Shown here: positions 1 through 7,429 of the stretch, in pieces | Layout: every line of letters starts with the position of its first letter | Numbering within the stretch: the first letter of the stretch is position 1 | NCBI RefSeq assembly: GCF_029542625.1 | Contig: NZ_CP120733.1 | Span: 2,356,001-2,420,000 of the forward strand | DNA from: Tepidibacter hydrothermalis | GTDB lineage: Bacteria > Bacillota > Clostridia > Peptostreptococcales > Peptostreptococcaceae | DNA: 64,000 nucleotides | Direction: 5' to 3' | Translations under genes and position numbers: made by a program | The notes under the pieces: generated by a model | The model's input: only the letters and a program-made list of their open reading frames with translations | Database searches by the model: none | What the model was told of the DNA's origin: nothing

Positions 1-345
1 ATAGAGATTTCAGGTAATATACATGGAAAAGCTAAATCAATGGTAGGACAATCTTTTGACGGATATGAAATCAAAGAAGAAGGTTACTTTGTCGAGTATG
101 GAGATGTTATCAGTAAAGAGATAAGTATTCCAGTTATTACAGTTGGAGGTCTTAAAGACATTAATAATATAGAAAATATATTAAATAAAACAAATATAGA
201 TTATTTTGCTATATCAAGACCTCTACTTACAGAACCTCATTTAATAAAAAGATGGAAAGACTCAGATAGAACTCCTGCAAAGTGTGTTAGATGTTCAAAG
301 TGTCGAACTTCTAACGGAAATTACTGTACTGTTTTTAATAAGTAA
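1..345 (+). CDS. NADH:flavin oxidoreductase (old yellow enzyme family), C-terminal part
   Basis: The reading frame is open from the first base of the window, so the 5' part lies outside it; 114 codons are visible before the TAA at 343. The visible part has the last strands of a TIM barrel with an isoleucine/glycine-rich strand (VITVGGL), then a segment around SRPLLTEPHLIKRW, and ends with a Cys-rich tail CVRCSKCRTSNGNYC. That ending is typical of old-yellow-enzyme relatives in clostridia, where FMN-dependent enzymes reduce activated alkenes with NAD(P)H. Substrate cannot be told from this fragment. It is followed by a short R1-type repeat and a terminator, so it is the last gene of its transcript. 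Confidence 0.82.
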   Translation: MEISGNIHGKAKSMVGQSFDGYEIKEEGYFVEYGDVISKEISIPVITVGGLKDINNIENILNKTNIDYFAISRPLLTEPHLIKRWKDSDRTPAKCVRCSKCRTSNGNYCTVFNK

Positions 346-350
346 AAAAA

Positions 351-393
351 TTAGTGTACTCCATAACGCGACGACTCCTGTTGCCAACGCTTA
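351..393 (+). repeat. R1 dispersed repeat, partial copy A
   Basis: Contains a 'gtgtactccataacgcgac' block followed by 'ttgccaacg', the same arrangement as the R1 copies at 11962, 14044 and 16434. It sits between the stop codon of the flavin oxidoreductase gene and its terminator, as the other copies sit after gene ends. Confidence 0.55.
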
Positions 394-398
394 GTATA

Positions 399-437
399 TA
401 AAAAAGATGCGTATTAAATCATACGCATCTTTTTTAT
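399..437 (+). terminator. Intrinsic terminator, probably bidirectional
   Basis: A perfect inverted repeat AAAAAAGATGCGTAT / ATACGCATCTTTTTT with a 6-base loop. It serves the flavin oxidoreductase gene on the plus strand and, being A/T-flanked on both sides, the convergent membrane protein gene ending at 439. Confidence 0.85.
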
Positions 438-438
438 T

Positions 439-1089
439 CTATAGCAATGAACTAATAAAAGTATATATACTTTCCTTAAAATAAAGTATACAAATCAATT
501 CACTTGATAATATTACTAGTGGATAAGCATAAATGCTATTAGCAAAAGATAATCCAGTTAATTCTTTACCATAACCATAAAGCAGTACATACTGAGTAAG
601 TTTTGCAACTAACAAAATTACTAAACTAGCTTCAATAGATATAGCTGATATGACAATTGCCAAAACACTACACATAATAGGTATAACATACGATATGTTA
701 ACCGAAACTATTAACTTCTTAAAATCTACAGTCTTATTTGTTAATATATTTACAAAAGCTATGAAACTCATTAACATCAAACTCTCGATAAAAACAGCCT
801 TTGCTCCAATCACAAATATATTTCCCCAACTAGCCAAACCTGTAACTCCTGCAATTTCAAAGTTACCAATTAAGTTCATATATATATTGTGAATGACATT
901 ATTTGAAGAACTACTAGCCAAATAAATCATATTAATCAAACTAAATACCACAGAATAACACGCTAAAACTATTATACTTTCAATTGCACTAAGCTCAGAA
1001 CATGATGATTGTATCCTTGTTATTGAGCCTTTAATCCTTGAGCTAAAATTGTTTCTACCTTCATTATAAAGTAGCTCTCTTTTTTGCAT
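439..1089 (-). CDS. Polytopic membrane protein, unknown function
   Basis: A 216-residue protein with a ~40-residue cytoplasmic N-terminus and about five hydrophobic segments (residues ~42–65, ~85–110, ~115–135, ~145–180, ~190–210). The overall look is that of Yip1/DUF-type small membrane proteins, but no family motif is certain. An upstream extension is open to 1140, but the ATG at 1089 is preceded by AGAGGTG at the right distance and is chosen here. No neighbour hints at a job: the gene stands alone, convergent with the preceding oxidoreductase. Confidence 0.6.
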   Translation of the reverse strand: MQKRELLYNEGRNNFSSRIKGSITRIQSSCSELSAIESIIVLACYSVVFSLINMIYLASSSSNNVIHNIYMNLIGNFEIAGVTGLASWGNIFVIGAKAVFIESLMLMSFIAFVNILTNKTVDFKKLIVSVNISYVIPIMCSVLAIVISAISIEASLVILLVAKLTQYVLLYGYGKELTGLSFANSIYAYPLVILSSELICILYFKESIYTFISSLL

Positions 1090-1192
1090 ATTTGACACCT
1101 CTTTTTTTAATTTTGTTTTCTTACACTCATATAGTAACACCTTTTTTTTCGTTTTTCTAGCATTGTTATTTTTTTAATTTGATGTTTTTTTC

Positions 1193-1236
1193 ATATTTTT
1201 GTTCCACAAAAAAATCATGTATTTTTGTTCCCCAAA
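1193..1236. promoter_or_regulatory. Direct repeat in a 350-bp non-coding stretch upstream of two divergent genes
   Basis: The gap 1090–1436 separates divergent genes and has no credible ORF (one 64-codon frame is low-complexity Phe/Tyr). Two copies of TATTTTTGTTCC(A/C)CAAA lie at about 1193–1210 and 1219–1236, 26 bp apart, a spacing compatible with two sites on one face of the helix. They may be binding sites for a regulator of either neighbour; this is inference. Confidence 0.3.
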
Positions 1237-1436
1237 TTCAGGTATTTAACATTTGCAAATACACAACTTCTTATGTTTCTAATCATGATTACTTTTTAGT
1301 AACAACTTTACGATTTTTTGTAGGTTTTTTAGTTTTTTATCGATTTTGTTATTTTTTTAGCGAATTTAAATAAACTATATTTCTACCTCAAAACATATAT
1401 ATATATTAAGTAAACTTATATAATGAGGTGATTATA

Positions 1437-2543
1437 ATGAGCGGTCCGTTAATAATTATCGACCCTGGTCATGGAGATGTTGATCCTGGTTGTTCTTATG
1501 AAGATATTTATGAAAAAGACATTGTTCTTGATATAAGCTTATATCAACTTAAAAGATTTGAAGAACTTGGAATAAATGCTGTTATAACTAGATACTCTGA
1601 TATATACCTTAACCCCGACAAAAGAACGCAATTAGTTGTAGACTCTAAATCAATTTATTGCATAAGCAATCATATAAATGCAGGCGGTGGAAAAGGATGC
1701 GAGGTTATTCATTCTATACACAATGATGGGAAATTAGCTTATAAAATATTCAATAAATTAATAGAGACTGGTCTGTATCCTAGAAGAGTTTATTCAAAAG
1801 AAAGTACTCAATACCCTGGACAGGATTACTATTTCATGCACAGAAATACAGGTTCTTGTATAACTAATATAGTTGAATACTGCTTTATAGATAATCAAGA
1901 CGATAGAGAAAGAATACTTAAAAATTGGAAAATATATGCTGAACAAGTTATAAAAGCTTTTTGTGAATATATAGATCATCCATATGAGAATAAAACAGAA
2001 TATATAGATTCGGTTAATAACCTTTATGATTGTGGATTTATAACTACTCCATCGTATTGGATACAAAGTGATTCCTATGAAATACAGTATTTTGAAGAAC
2101 TAGTTCTTAACTATACAGGTAAAAATAATTTTGATGAATCTATTATTTATCTAGCTCAATGTAATATTATAGATTCTCCTAATTACTGGTTAGATAATGA
2201 TACTTATAGTGTTGAAAATATTCAACTCTTTATTATAAAACTTAGTGATAATATAGAGTATTTTGAATTTGCGGATTCTGTTTATACTCTTTATGAATAC
2301 GATGTAATAAATTCTCCTTATTACTGGATAGACAATGCTTCATATGAAATAAGATATTTTGAAGAATTGATTATTAATTATACTAATAAATCTACATTTG
2401 AAGATGGGATTATATATCTTGCTGAATCTAATGTTATAGATTCTCCTGAATACTGGTTAGATAATGATACTTACAGTGTTGAAAACGTACGTCTTTTAAT
2501 AATAAAGCTTGCAGACAATGTAGATCAATTTGGAGAAGCATAA
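1437..2543 (+). CDS. N-acetylmuramoyl-L-alanine amidase with four C-terminal repeats
   Basis: Residues ~1–180 form an Amidase_3 zinc hydrolase that cuts the bond between MurNAc and L-alanine in peptidoglycan: IIDPGHGDVDPG supplies the first zinc His, an SNHINAGGGKG segment holds the third ligand, and the NIVEYCFIDNQDD segment carries the catalytic Glu. Residues ~190–368 hold four ~42-residue repeats in an ABAB pattern (YWIQSDSYEIQYFEELVLNY / YWLDNDTYSVENIQLFIIKL, then again), probably the cell-wall binding part. No signal peptide is seen, so the enzyme may act in the mother cell during sporulation or lysis, or leave by another route. The ATG at 1437 is preferred over a GTG at 1428 because GAGGTG precedes it. 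Confidence 0.85.
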   Translation: MSGPLIIIDPGHGDVDPGCSYEDIYEKDIVLDISLYQLKRFEELGINAVITRYSDIYLNPDKRTQLVVDSKSIYCISNHINAGGGKGCEVIHSIHNDGKLAYKIFNKLIETGLYPRRVYSKESTQYPGQDYYFMHRNTGSCITNIVEYCFIDNQDDRERILKNWKIYAEQVIKAFCEYIDHPYENKTEYIDSVNNLYDCGFITTPSYWIQSDSYEIQYFEELVLNYTGKNNFDESIIYLAQCNIIDSPNYWLDNDTYSVENIQLFIIKLSDNIEYFEFADSVYTLYEYDVINSPYYWIDNASYEIRYFEELIINYTNKSTFEDGIIYLAESNVIDSPEYWLDNDTYSVENVRLLIIKLADNVDQFGEA

Positions 2544-2545
2544 TA

Positions 2546-2575
2546 AAAAGGGATTCTAATTAGAATCCCTTTTTT
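2546..2575 (+). terminator. Intrinsic terminator after the amidase gene
   Basis: Inverted repeat AAAAAGGGATTCTAATT / AGAATCCCTTTTTT immediately after the stop codon at 2543, with a T-run. Confidence 0.85.
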
Positions 2576-2607
2576 ATATCTACTCCGTAGATATTTTATT
2601 CATCTCC

Positions 2608-2805
2608 TCATCTATATCCATATTCCATCATGCATCTATATATGCAATTAATATATTTTCTACGATTGTTTCTATGCTTGTAATAACACTTTCTTATACA
2701 CTCTTGATATCTTTTATGTTTTTTTCCTCCTCCAGGTTTTGGATTATAAGGCTTATCTGGTTTGTAAGGTTTGTATGGCTTATATGGTTTATAATACATA
2801 TTCAC
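2608..2805 (-). CDS. Small Tyr/Pro/Lys-repeat, Cys-rich protein
   Basis: A 65-residue, strongly basic protein. The N-terminus is a run of YKP/DKP repeats (residues ~4–22), then a PGGGKKHK hinge, then a C-terminal half with CxxxC spacings (ECIRKCYYKH and NCIYRCMMEY). Such composition is seen in small coat or surface proteins of spore formers, but I do not recognise the family and the role is open. A GTG start at 2805 lies 5 bases after GGAG; an ATG at 2799 is the alternative. The repeat R2a lies upstream. Confidence 0.55.
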   Translation of the reverse strand: MNMYYKPYKPYKPYKPDKPYNPKPGGGKKHKRYQECIRKCYYKHRNNRRKYINCIYRCMMEYGYR

Positions 2806-2875
2806 ATTGGCTCCTTTTATAAAAAGTCTTCCTTTAAAAGTTCTAAAACTCCATCCTATTAAAGCTGGAGATAAG

Positions 2876-2961
2876 AACTTAACAGCTTCTGGATTAGTTT
2901 ACCCCCAGGGCACGCGTAACTAGAAATTCAGCTGGAGTAAAGACTCCCTCTGAATTAAGTT
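2876..2961 (+). repeat. R2 dispersed repeat, copy a
   Basis: 86 bp that match, in opposite orientation, 35370–35455 at about 76 of 86 positions. It begins AACTTAA and ends TTAAGTT (a terminal inverted repeat), and its second half folds as AATTCAG-ct-GGAGT-aaag-ACTCC-ct-CTGAATT. No coding potential. Looks like a small non-autonomous mobile or structured element. Confidence 0.7.
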
Positions 2962-3000
2962 CCACTCTATAAATTATGATTTGTTTGTATAAAAAGTTAC

Positions 3001-3033
3001 AAAAAAAGAATCCTGAAATCAGGATTCTTTATT
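3001..3033 (-). terminator. Terminator of the ptsH–dhaKLM operon
   Basis: Inverted repeat AAAGAATCCTGA / TCAGGATTCTTT with T-run on the minus strand, overlapping the stop codon of dhaM. Confidence 0.85.
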
Positions 3034-3421
3034 TTTTAGAATAATTGCGTGCTTGTTCAGCAGCATTTTTAACTTCTTCAAGCGATGCTCCTATTGATGC
3101 TTGACTAACAGCTGATATGCAACCTTCAACTATAGGTGCATCCGCTATTAATACTCTTTTCTTTAAATCTTCATCTAAAAAGTCTATTGCCATTTCAGCA
3201 CTCATAATAGCACTTCCAAGATCAACTAGTATCAATACTCCATCTTTATCATCTGATTGTTGTATTGCATCCATTATTTTAGTAGCATCAGTTCCAAATC
3301 TTCCATCGTCTGTTCCACCAGCATTGATCACTTTTATATCTGACTGCGCCATTTCCATACTAAAATTAATTATTTCCTGTGCTAAGTTTTTACTATGAGA
3401 TACTACTACAATTCCTACCAT
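3029..3421 (-). CDS. dhaM: PTS-dependent dihydroxyacetone kinase, phosphotransferase subunit DhaM
   Basis: A 130-residue protein with only the EIIA(Man)-like domain: GIVVVSHSKNLAQEI carries the phospho-accepting His (His9), followed by INAGGTDDGRFGTDATKI and LVDLGSAIMSAEMAI. DhaM hands phosphate from HPr to the ADP bound on DhaL. The E. coli version is longer, with fused HPr and EI domains; this short form is the usual Gram-positive one, which makes the HPr-like gene at the head of the operon its likely donor. Last gene of the operon, 12 bp after dhaL. Confidence 0.93.
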   Translation of the reverse strand: MVGIVVVSHSKNLAQEIINFSMEMAQSDIKVINAGGTDDGRFGTDATKIMDAIQQSDDKDGVLILVDLGSAIMSAEMAIDFLDEDLKKRVLIADAPIVEGCISAVSQASIGASLEEVKNAAEQARNYSKK

Positions 3422-3433
3422 TATATGTCCTCC

Positions 3434-4063
3434 CTAATTATTAACTATATCCGATATTGTTTTTATTATTATATGGCTTGAAGTTGCTCCTGGGTCTTGA
3501 TGTCCTATACTTCTATCACCTAAGAAACTTGCTCTTCCTTTTAAAGCCTTTATAGTTTTCGTATATTCAACCCCTTCGGTAGCAGCTTGTTCAGCTTGTT
3601 TTGAAGCTTCTTTTAAATCTTTTCCAGATTCAACTGATGATTTGAAAGCTTCATAAGCAGGAATTATGCAATCAAGCATAGTTTTATCTCCTTTGTCAGA
3701 TTTTCCCCTTTGCTTTATTCCATCTATAACTACTTCATAAATTTTTATTAAGTCATTAGAGTCAAGTACTTCTCTATCACCTACTACAGAAGATGCTTTT
3801 AAGAATGCTGTTCCATAAAGTGGCCCAGATGCTCCTCCTACTGTTGATATTAATGTCATAGCTATAGTCTTCAATATAGTTTGATAGTCAGAGTCTTTAA
3901 GTGTTTCTAGCTTTTTCTTAACCTCACTAAATCCTCTTGCCATATTAGATCCATGATCTGAATCTCCTATTGCCATATCAAGCTCATTTAATAAATCTTT
4001 ATTTAATATAATGTTATCAGCTATTTTATTTATTATTTCTAAAAACATTGTTTTATCTATCAT
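3434..4063 (-). CDS. dhaL: Dihydroxyacetone kinase subunit DhaL (ADP-binding)
   Basis: 209 residues, the normal length. The ADP/Mg site is visible as LDMAIGDSDHGSNMARGF (three Asp/His ligands) near residue 30, plus GGASGPLYGTAF and a C-terminal GRASFLGDRSIGHQDPGA. DhaL holds ADP as a cofactor that is rephosphorylated by DhaM and passes phosphate to the substrate on DhaK. Lies 20 bp after dhaK and 12 bp before dhaM in one transcript. Confidence 0.95.
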   Translation of the reverse strand: MIDKTMFLEIINKIADNIILNKDLLNELDMAIGDSDHGSNMARGFSEVKKKLETLKDSDYQTILKTIAMTLISTVGGASGPLYGTAFLKASSVVGDREVLDSNDLIKIYEVVIDGIKQRGKSDKGDKTMLDCIIPAYEAFKSSVESGKDLKEASKQAEQAATEGVEYTKTIKALKGRASFLGDRSIGHQDPGATSSHIIIKTISDIVNN

Positions 4064-4082
4064 TTCAAACGCTCCTTTTTAT

Positions 4083-5081
4083 CTATATTTCCTTGAATGC
4101 TGGTGTATCTGCTTTTGCATTTAATAATCCCTTTAGTTCTTCGTCTAATTTAATTACACTTATTGAAAATCCTGGCATTTCAAGAGAAGTCATGTAGTTT
4201 CCAATTAAAGTTTTATTAATTTTTATTTCTTTTTCTTCTAATAATGAATGTAACTTTCTATTTACTATATATAATTCCATTAATGGAGTTGCTCCTAATC
4301 CGTTAACTATTACTCCTACTTCTTCACCTTTTTCAATTGGCATATCCTGAATAATTTTTCCAAGCATGTACTCTGTTAATTCATCTGCACTAGATATTTT
4401 TTCTTTATGAGTTCCAGGCTCTCCATGAATGCCCAGTCCCATTTCTATTTCATCTTCAGCTAATGTAAAGCTTGGTTTTCCAACTGCTGGAACAGTACAG
4501 GCTCCTAGACTCATTCCCATAGTTCTTGTATTGTCTACTACTTTTTGAGCTATTTTTTGTACTTCTTCTAAAGATCTACCCTCTTCTGCTGCTGCACCTG
4601 CTATTTTATGAACAAATATAGTACCAGCAACACCTCTTCTTCCGGTTGTATACGTACTATTTTCAACTGCAACATCATCATTAACTATTACCTTTTCAAC
4701 TTTTATATCTTCCATTTCAGCCATTTCAGCTGCCATTTCAAAATTCATCACATCTCCTGAATAGTTTTTAATTACTAATAAAACCCCTGCATCAGATCCT
4801 ACAGCTTTTATTGCCTCAAATACTTGATCTGGAGTTGGAGATGTAAATACCTCTCCAGCTACTGCTGCATCAAGCATACCTTTTCCTACAAATCCTGCAT
4901 GTGATGGTTCATGTCCACTTCCTCCACCACTTATCAATGCAACTTTTCCTTGTATAGGCGAATTCACTCTTTTTAATACGCTAGTTCCTTCTACTCTTTT
5001 TACATGCTCTGGATGTGCCTTTACTATCCCATCTAACATTTCATTAACTATTTCTTCAGTAGAATTGATAATTTTTTTCAT
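4083..5081 (-). CDS. dhaK: Dihydroxyacetone kinase subunit DhaK
   Basis: 332 residues, the typical length. DhaK binds dihydroxyacetone covalently through a His; here the LGIHGEPGTHKEK segment (His at ~219) is that site. The N-terminus has the ISGGGSGHEPSHAGFVG substrate loop. Together with DhaL and DhaM it makes dihydroxyacetone phosphate, feeding glycerol or DHA carbon into glycolysis. Preceded by an HPr-like gene 27 bp upstream in the same operon. Confidence 0.96.
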   Translation of the reverse strand: MKKIINSTEEIVNEMLDGIVKAHPEHVKRVEGTSVLKRVNSPIQGKVALISGGGSGHEPSHAGFVGKGMLDAAVAGEVFTSPTPDQVFEAIKAVGSDAGVLLVIKNYSGDVMNFEMAAEMAEMEDIKVEKVIVNDDVAVENSTYTTGRRGVAGTIFVHKIAGAAAEEGRSLEEVQKIAQKVVDNTRTMGMSLGACTVPAVGKPSFTLAEDEIEMGLGIHGEPGTHKEKISSADELTEYMLGKIIQDMPIEKGEEVGVIVNGLGATPLMELYIVNRKLHSLLEEKEIKINKTLIGNYMTSLEMPGFSISVIKLDEELKGLLNAKADTPAFKEI

Positions 5082-5108
5082 ATTAACTCCCCCTAATTTT
5101 AATATTAT

Positions 5109-5372
5109 TTAAACTTCAAAGTTTGATTTTACTAATTCAATCATACGTTTTAATGCTTCTTCTTCATCTATACCGTCAGCTTCAATAGTTATTTCTTCTC
5201 CTTCTCTAACTCCTAAAGACATAACTCCCATTATGCTCTTTGCATTAGCTTTCTTTTGCTTATATATAATATTTATTACACTTTCAAATCCCCCTGCAAT
5301 CTTTACAACTGCACCTGCTGGTCTTGCATGTAATCCATTATTTTCATTAACTACTATACTTTGTTTTACCAT
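5109..5372 (-). CDS. HPr family phosphocarrier protein
   Basis: 87 residues, full HPr length. GLHARPAGAVVK holds the phospho-His (about residue 15) and AKSIMGVMSLGVREGEE holds the regulatory-Ser region (KSIMGVM). It is the first gene of the dha operon, 27 bp ahead of dhaK, so it is probably a dedicated phosphate donor for DhaM and perhaps the partner sensed by the sigma-54 activator next door. RBS AGGAGG precedes the ATG. It could also serve as general HPr. Confidence 0.9.
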   Translation of the reverse strand: MVKQSIVVNENNGLHARPAGAVVKIAGGFESVINIIYKQKKANAKSIMGVMSLGVREGEEITIEADGIDEEEALKRMIELVKSNFEV

Positions 5373-5464
5373 TATAGTCCTCCTATGATTTTATTCTTTA
5401 ATTATTTCTATATGCCTTTATATTTTTTTGATTATTAAGAATATTGTCTTATGTATATATTTAA

Positions 5465-5480
5465 AGCAATTTCTATGCCA
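5465..5480 (-). promoter_or_regulatory. Sigma-54 (RpoN) promoter of the dha operon
   Basis: On the minus strand TGGCATAGAAATTGCT matches the TGGCAC-N5-TTGCW consensus at every conserved position (the last C of the -24 box is T), with correct -24 GG to -12 GC spacing. The expected start is near 5454, giving an ~80-nt leader to the HPr gene at 5372. It lies just behind the terminator of the activator gene, and twin palindromes 130–165 bp upstream fit enhancer sites. Confidence 0.85.
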
Positions 5481-5513
5481 AAAAAGACCTGCTTATAAGC
5501 AAGTCCTTTTTAT
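5481..5513 (-). terminator. Terminator of the sigma-54 activator gene
   Basis: On the minus strand AAAAAGGACTTGCTT-ataa-gcAGGTCTTTTTT folds into a hairpin followed by a T-run that runs straight into the TGGCA of the -24 box. Confidence 0.75.
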
Positions 5514-5609
5514 ATCTTAGAAAATCATACATCTATTACATTATCTAAATATCATAGTAAGAAAAATACAATTTAATTAATAAATTATAAATACTTACAA
5601 CCTCAATGT

Positions 5610-5646
5610 TTGATAAATTTTATCAACCCTTGATAAAATTTATCAA
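5610..5646. promoter_or_regulatory. Twin palindromic enhancer (UAS) for the dha operon activator
   Basis: Two 17-bp palindromes, TTGATAAATTTTATCAA at 5610–5626 and TTGATAAAATTTATCAA at 5630–5646, reverse complements of each other and 20 bp apart centre to centre (two helical turns). They sit ~150 bp upstream of the sigma-54 promoter and just behind the activator's stop codon, where an enhancer for a bacterial enhancer-binding protein is expected. Confidence 0.75.
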
Positions 5647-5649
5647 GTA

Positions 5650-7359
5650 TTATAAATCATATTTCTTAGCTTTTAAAGATACGGTTCTATGTGTTATTCC
5701 CAAAGCTTTAGCTGCTTTATTGAATGTTTTATGTTTTTGCAGTGCACATTTCACAATTTCCTTGTCATATTCTTCCATGCTCGCTACATCTCCATCTTTT
5801 AAGTTTATTAAATTTGCGTTTTTTGGCTTAAATATAGATTTTATAAAGTTTGGAAAAACATCTATTTCTATTTGATCTTCATCACTTAATGTAATAGCTC
5901 TCATTATTATATTTTCAATTTCTCGTATATTTCCAGGCCATGTATATTCTTGTAAGTATCTAAGTGCTTCACTTGATATAGTCTTTATATTTATTTCTTC
6001 ATTTTGGCATATTTTATTTATGAAATGCTCAACCAACAAAGGTATATCCCCTTTTCTATTTCTAAGAGAAGGTAACATTATAGGAATTACATTTAATCTA
6101 TAGTATAAGTCTTCTCTAAATTCATTGTCTATTATCATCTGTTCTAGATTTCTATGTGTGGCAGTTATTATTCTTATATCTATTTTTACTGTCTCATTTC
6201 CTCCAATTCTCTCTATTTCTCTTTCCTGTATAGCTCTTAATAATTTAGCTTGAAGATTATAATTTATCTCTCCTATTTCGTCTAAAAACAAAGTTCCATT
6301 ATTTGCAAGCTCAAATTTACCTATTTTTCTTTTAACAGCTCCTGTGAAAGCTCCTTTTTCATAACCAAACAGTTCGCTCTCAAGTAGATTTTCTGGAATG
6401 GATGCACAGTTAACCTTTATGAATGGTCCTTTGCTTCTTTTGCTAGCTTCATGTATAGCCTTTGCTACAAGTTCTTTTCCCGTACCACTTTCTCCTCTTA
6501 TTACTACTGTTGCAGATGTTTTGGCAGCTTTTGATGCCATGGCTATTGCATCCTGAAGAGATGAACTCCTACCTATTATAAAATCAAAAGCCTCATGAAC
6601 CTTATTTTTCTTTTTAAGCTCTTGTTCATAATACTCAATCTTTTGATTTGCCTTATCTAAGTTATACATCATATCCTTTAAATCAGTAATATCCTTATAA
6701 GTTGTCAGTACACCCTCAAATACCTTGTTTACAAATATACACTTTGAATTAGATATTATTTTTTTACCATTATTCTCAACCATTAGAGAATTCAATATAT
6801 TGTTTCTTTGATAAAGTGCTTGTACACTAGGTCTTTTAGGATACATATCCTTAGCATTTTTTCCTATTATTGATTCACTGTTAATGTCAAATATACTCTC
6901 ATAAGCTATATTGACATAAGTTATAACTCCATTACTGTCCATTACGCATATTCCATCATTTATATGATTAAGTATACTTCCAAATTTATCTTTTATTTCT
7001 TTTATAGATTCTAATTCCGTACTTATATTTATAGTATTTTCCTCTAGTACCTTGTCAAATTCTTCTATGTCATTGATTTTTTGGTCTATTTGTCCCGATA
7101 TATATTTTTCTACTTTATCTAAAACTTCATTACAATTATCTCCATCACAAGTTATACATATAGTATCTCCTTGTTTTATTTTAAGAGATGTCAAAGATAA
7201 CATGCTCGAAATCGGCATTTTTATATTTGATTTATTTTGTATATATAATTTTACATTATAGTCTCTTTTTAATCTGCTTATAAATGATACTATCATAGCA
7301 GCAGTTCTTGCATGAATCCCTTTTTTATTTGTAATTAAAATTCTTCTGCTAATTTCCAT
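5650..7359 (-). CDS. Sigma-54-dependent activator with N-terminal HPr-like and PAS domains
   Basis: 569 residues. Residues ~1–90 are an HPr-like domain with a conserved phospho-His motif GIHARTAAM (His16); ~125–230 a PAS sensor ([16 protein letters not shown]); ~265–490 an AAA+ sigma-54 interaction domain with Walker A GESGTGKE (~288), GAFTGA loop (~336) and LFLDEIGE Walker B; ~530–569 a Fis-type HTH ([18 protein letters not shown]). Such proteins remodel closed RNA polymerase–sigma-54 complexes by ATP hydrolysis. The gene lies directly upstream of the dha operon, which has a sigma-54 promoter and two palindromes, so it is very likely its activator, reading PTS phosphorylation through the HPr-like domain. 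It is unlike E. coli DhaR, which uses GAF/PAS contacts with DhaK and DhaL. Confidence 0.92.
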   Translation of the reverse strand: MEISRRILITNKKGIHARTAAMIVSFISRLKRDYNVKLYIQNKSNIKMPISSMLSLTSLKIKQGDTICITCDGDNCNEVLDKVEKYISGQIDQKINDIEEFDKVLEENTINISTELESIKEIKDKFGSILNHINDGICVMDSNGVITYVNIAYESIFDINSESIIGKNAKDMYPKRPSVQALYQRNNILNSLMVENNGKKIISNSKCIFVNKVFEGVLTTYKDITDLKDMMYNLDKANQKIEYYEQELKKKNKVHEAFDFIIGRSSSLQDAIAMASKAAKTSATVVIRGESGTGKELVAKAIHEASKRSKGPFIKVNCASIPENLLESELFGYEKGAFTGAVKRKIGKFELANNGTLFLDEIGEINYNLQAKLLRAIQEREIERIGGNETVKIDIRIITATHRNLEQMIIDNEFREDLYYRLNVIPIMLPSLRNRKGDIPLLVEHFINKICQNEEINIKTISSEALRYLQEYTWPGNIREIENIIMRAITLSDEDQIEIDVFPNFIKSIFKPKNANLINLKDGDVASMEEYDKEIVKCALQKHKTFNKAAKALGITHRTVSLKAKKYDL

Positions 7360-7429
7360 ATAATCACTCCGAATTTTGACTTGTGGTTATATGTATTCTA
7401 TCACATTACATTATATACTTGAACAACTA

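Noticed and set aside
1179-1373. 64-codon plus-strand frame in the divergent intergenic region
   Set aside because: Low-complexity Phe/Tyr/Ser translation of T-rich DNA, no RBS.
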